Shown here: piece by piece, positions 6,133 to 8,080 of the stretch
Position numbering within the stretch: the first letter of the stretch is position 1
Layout of the letters: every line of letters starts with the position of its first letter
Assembly: GCA_003641345.1 (NCBI GenBank)
Contig: QNAD01000084.1
Coordinates: 1-8,080, forward strand
DNA length: 8,080 bases
DNA from: Candidatus Zixiibacteriota bacterium
Lineage (GTDB): Bacteria; Zixibacteria; MSB-5A5; GN15; FEB-12
Direction of reading: 5' to 3'
Made by a program: the position numbers and the translations under genes
The notes under the pieces: generated by a model
Told to the model about the DNA's origin: nothing
The model's input: only the letters and a program-made list of their open reading frames with translations
Database searches by the model: none

Positions 6133-7326
6133 TTAATAATCAGAACTGTCTTCTGATGGGTATTGATAATTATCTAAAAGTGTATCAAATTCATTTTCTT
6201 CATAATTTTCATCAAAATAAATATCATCTTCCCATGAGGGAAGCAATAAGGGCTGAATTATAATATCAATAGTCTCGCCTTGCCTAATTAATCTCAGGGT
6301 GCTTCCGCCATCGTCAAAAGTTTGAAATATTTTTTCAATAAGGTCTTTTTGATTTTTTATATACTTATCGTCAACTCTTCTGATTTTATCTCCTTCACGA
6401 AGCCCACAGGCATATGCCAGACGGTATGTATCAATTTTATCAACTTCCAAATAATTATTTTTATCATATTTAACAGAAAAACCAAATTGCCCTTTAATTG
6501 GTAAACCAGCCACAAATGATTCAGGGACAGTTGCTATTGTTTTCTTCTGTCTTCTTGGAATACGAGTAGCCCGCACAAGTGTTGAATTCCATTGTTCTCC
6601 TTCAATCCAAGCCAACAATGGATATTCGGGAGAAAGAACCCATTTATCTTTGAAGTAAGTTTCAAATATTGTTCGACCGGGGAATTTATCTTTCCAGAAA
6701 TCAGATTCATACGCCTCAAAAGTCAAATCAAGCCCCATTACATTATTAGCAGTAGCTAAGGCTAATAGCATAGCCAAATTATCTCTTCGAAACAGAGTTT
6801 GATTCATAAGTGGATGCGACATTATTGATAGATAACTTGAGTCTTCATCCCGCCAAGGTTGGTCTAACATTCTTTTTGCCATTTGGTAAATCAGATTTAA
6901 TTTCTGACAAGAACTCTCCGGAGGTGCTTCGATAAGGCTCCCGTTATGAATTCCACCTAATGGCAGTATGACTGGATTACCTGAGCCTTTTGAAGTATAA
7001 AATCTAATAAAATAAATATCAAATTCCGTTTCATACCATTCCAGACCGGATAATTCTCTCATGACATGTAAAATAGTATCCCCTTTTTCAAACCAAAAAC
7101 CGGATAATACCGAATCATTTCTATTTACCCATTTCATATCACGTTCTACTGAACGATTACTATACATATCGGGAAATAAAGAACTTTGCAGTGATGCAGC
7201 TTGTTTGTTTATATGTACAATCGGAATAAATCCATCATACTCAAAAATAGTATAATCAACGTTCTGGGCTAAAACAGAACTTATACAACACAAAACCAGA
7301 ACAAATATTATTAAACGTTTAATCAT
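6133..7326 (-). CDS. Secreted PDZ-domain protein of unknown function with acidic C-terminal tail
   Basis: A 397-residue protein with a clear Sec signal peptide (MIKRLIIFVLVLCCISSVLA, 1-20, cleaved before or after Q21). Residues about 22-275 match no family I recognise. They include a tryptophan- and tyrosine-rich part (SGFWFEKGDT, LSGLEWYETEFDIYF) and a predicted helical part (about 138-205). Residues about 278-360 look like a PDZ domain: a GFSV carboxylate-loop-like start, then LAYACGLREGDKIRRVDDKY and a strand-rich end (LRLIRQGETIDIIIQPLL). No trypsin-like GNSGG motif or S41 protease motif is seen, so it is not HtrA or a C-terminal processing peptidase. The tail from 364 is strongly acidic (SWEDDIYFDENYEENEFD). 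The start ATG has no good ribosome binding site nearby, but it is the one that gives the signal peptide. It lies 53 bases after the membrane protein gene on the same strand, so the two may be co-transcribed. Confidence 0.82.
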   Translation of the reverse strand: MIKRLIIFVLVLCCISSVLAQNVDYTIFEYDGFIPIVHINKQAASLQSSLFPDMYSNRSVERDMKWVNRNDSVLSGFWFEKGDTILHVMRELSGLEWYETEFDIYFIRFYTSKGSGNPVILPLGGIHNGSLIEAPPESSCQKLNLIYQMAKRMLDQPWRDEDSSYLSIMSHPLMNQTLFRRDNLAMLLALATANNVMGLDLTFEAYESDFWKDKFPGRTIFETYFKDKWVLSPEYPLLAWIEGEQWNSTLVRATRIPRRQKKTIATVPESFVAGLPIKGQFGFSVKYDKNNYLEVDKIDTYRLAYACGLREGDKIRRVDDKYIKNQKDLIEKIFQTFDDGGSTLRLIRQGETIDIIIQPLLLPSWEDDIYFDENYEENEFDTLLDNYQYPSEDSSDY

Positions 7327-7379
7327 ATATTTTAATAAATAATGTTCCTAAGTGAAATATGCAATTAAAATAAGATAAA

Positions 7380-8080
7380 TTATGAAGAAGAAACAGCAGG
7401 TTTGTTTTTATTTGGTAATTCGAGCAACTCAAAATAGAAAAGAGTATAAACCGAATCCGATAATGTCCCTAAAAAGCCGCTAAATAATATCATTAAAATA
7501 AAAGCTATCGGAATACATACTGCAAAAGCTATCCAAATACCTGAAGTGGCATAAACCGCCAAACCAATAGGAACAACCGCAATCAAAATAACCGCAGTAG
7601 TTATTATGGCGGAAACAATCCATATCAAAATAGATATCAAAAATATTATAAAATTGTTCCATTTGTACATTCTAAGCAGTTCATATCCCTCAGCAATTGA
7701 ATCACTTATTGATACTTTTCTTAAAACATAAGCTCTTACGGCTAATTCGAAAATAGTTGTCAAAATAAAAATTATTACAAATATAAATGGAATAGCTAAT
7801 AAAATTCCAATCACTCCTAATACTGGAGATATTACAAACATAATAATTATTGGGATAACAATAACTATAAAGCTGATAATAAAAGAAAAAACTTCAATAA
7901 TCCATAATCCCAGCATTCCCAAAAATTGATCAACACCAGCAGAAAAAGATTTCCCAAACCGATAAACACCTCCCCTGAAAATATTATTAACTGCATCAAT
8001 TAAAGCAGTTCGGGAGATAATATACATGATTAAACTAAGTAAAATAAAAGCCAAAACAGCCGCTATAACCGGTAAAATTA
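7380..8080 (-). CDS. Polytopic membrane protein of unknown function (5' end outside window)
   Basis: The frame stays open to the right edge, so the gene is truncated at its 5' end. The internal TTG at 8052-8054 sits inside a hydrophobic helix (ILPVIAAVLAFILLSLIMYI) and is not a credible start. About 233 residues are visible, with roughly six hydrophobic segments. Recognisable features are ALIDAVNNIFRGG after the first helix, a conserved-looking polar stretch VSISDSIAEGYELLRMYKWNNF between helices, and SDSVYTLFYFELLELP near the end. The overall pattern resembles the multi-pass membrane domains annotated in glycerophosphodiester phosphodiesterase-type or uncharacterised DUF families, with a charged helix before each helix pair. 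No catalytic motif is seen and the function is unknown. The PDZ gene follows after 53 bases. Confidence 0.8.
   Translation of the reverse strand, partial: ILPVIAAVLAFILLSLIMYIISRTALIDAVNNIFRGGVYRFGKSFSAGVDQFLGMLGLWIIEVFSFIISFIVIVIPIIIMFVISPVLGVIGILLAIPFIFVIIFILTTIFELAVRAYVLRKVSISDSIAEGYELLRMYKWNNFIIFLISILIWIVSAIITTAVILIAVVPIGLAVYATSGIWIAFAVCIPIAFILMILFSGFLGTLSDSVYTLFYFELLELPNKNKPAVSSS

Noticed and set aside
6133..7326. HtrA or S41-type protease
   Set aside because: Only the PDZ domain is recognisable. No catalytic serine motif is visible anywhere in the protein.
7380..8054. Complete 224-residue membrane protein starting at a TTG at 8054
   Set aside because: The frame continues without a stop to the window edge and the extra residues complete the first membrane helix. 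The TTG is internal and the gene is truncated.

Overview
The window is AT-rich DNA from an environmental bacterium with a large respiratory cytochrome inventory. Periplasmic multiheme c cytochromes, a Tat-exported iron-sulfur protein and a possible outer-membrane barrel end point to a Gram-negative, probably anaerobic, menaquinone-using organism. Low G+C and A/T-rich leaders would fit the Bacteroidota/Ignavibacteriota side of the tree. However, several genes have clear Shine-Dalgarno sequences and sigma70-like promoters, so the lineage call is tentative. No tRNA, rRNA, CRISPR array or transposase was seen.

Layout. Positions 1-114 are the last 37 codons of a plus-strand gene, followed by an intrinsic terminator. 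A sigma70-like promoter then leads into a 653-residue plus-strand gene (331-2292). It fuses an 11-heme periplasmic cytochrome c region to a C-terminal membrane cytochrome b, an architecture like Geobacter CbcL, and it ends at its own terminator. Positions 2293-2627 carry no gene. They hold two terminators and, between them, an unexplained cluster of short repeats and hairpins. All remaining genes lie on the minus strand. From the right edge these are a polytopic membrane protein (cut by the window end), a secreted PDZ-domain protein, a promoter overlapped by a perfect palindrome, and a three-gene operon. The operon reads Tat-exported 4x[4Fe-4S] protein, NrfD/HybB-type quinone-interacting membrane protein, then a 13-heme periplasmic cytochrome c. 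It ends at a bidirectional terminator.

How the genes may work together. The three-gene operon resembles the electron-transfer part of Hmc or HybAB-type complexes. Electrons would move between the menaquinone pool (NrfD subunit), the iron-sulfur protein and the 13-heme cytochrome. The convergent CbcL-like protein is a second, independent quinone/cytochrome-c junction. Together they encode 24 c-type heme sites plus probable b hemes, with no terminal reductase or hydrogenase catalytic subunit in view. The most economical inference is a paired quinone-to-periplasm electron conduit, of the kind used for extracellular or interspecies electron transfer or for linking periplasmic dehydrogenases to the quinone pool. 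Direction and final acceptor cannot be read from the window. The operon promoter carries a TGTGA-N6-TCACA palindrome over its -10 element, suggesting repression by a Crp/Fnr-family regulator.
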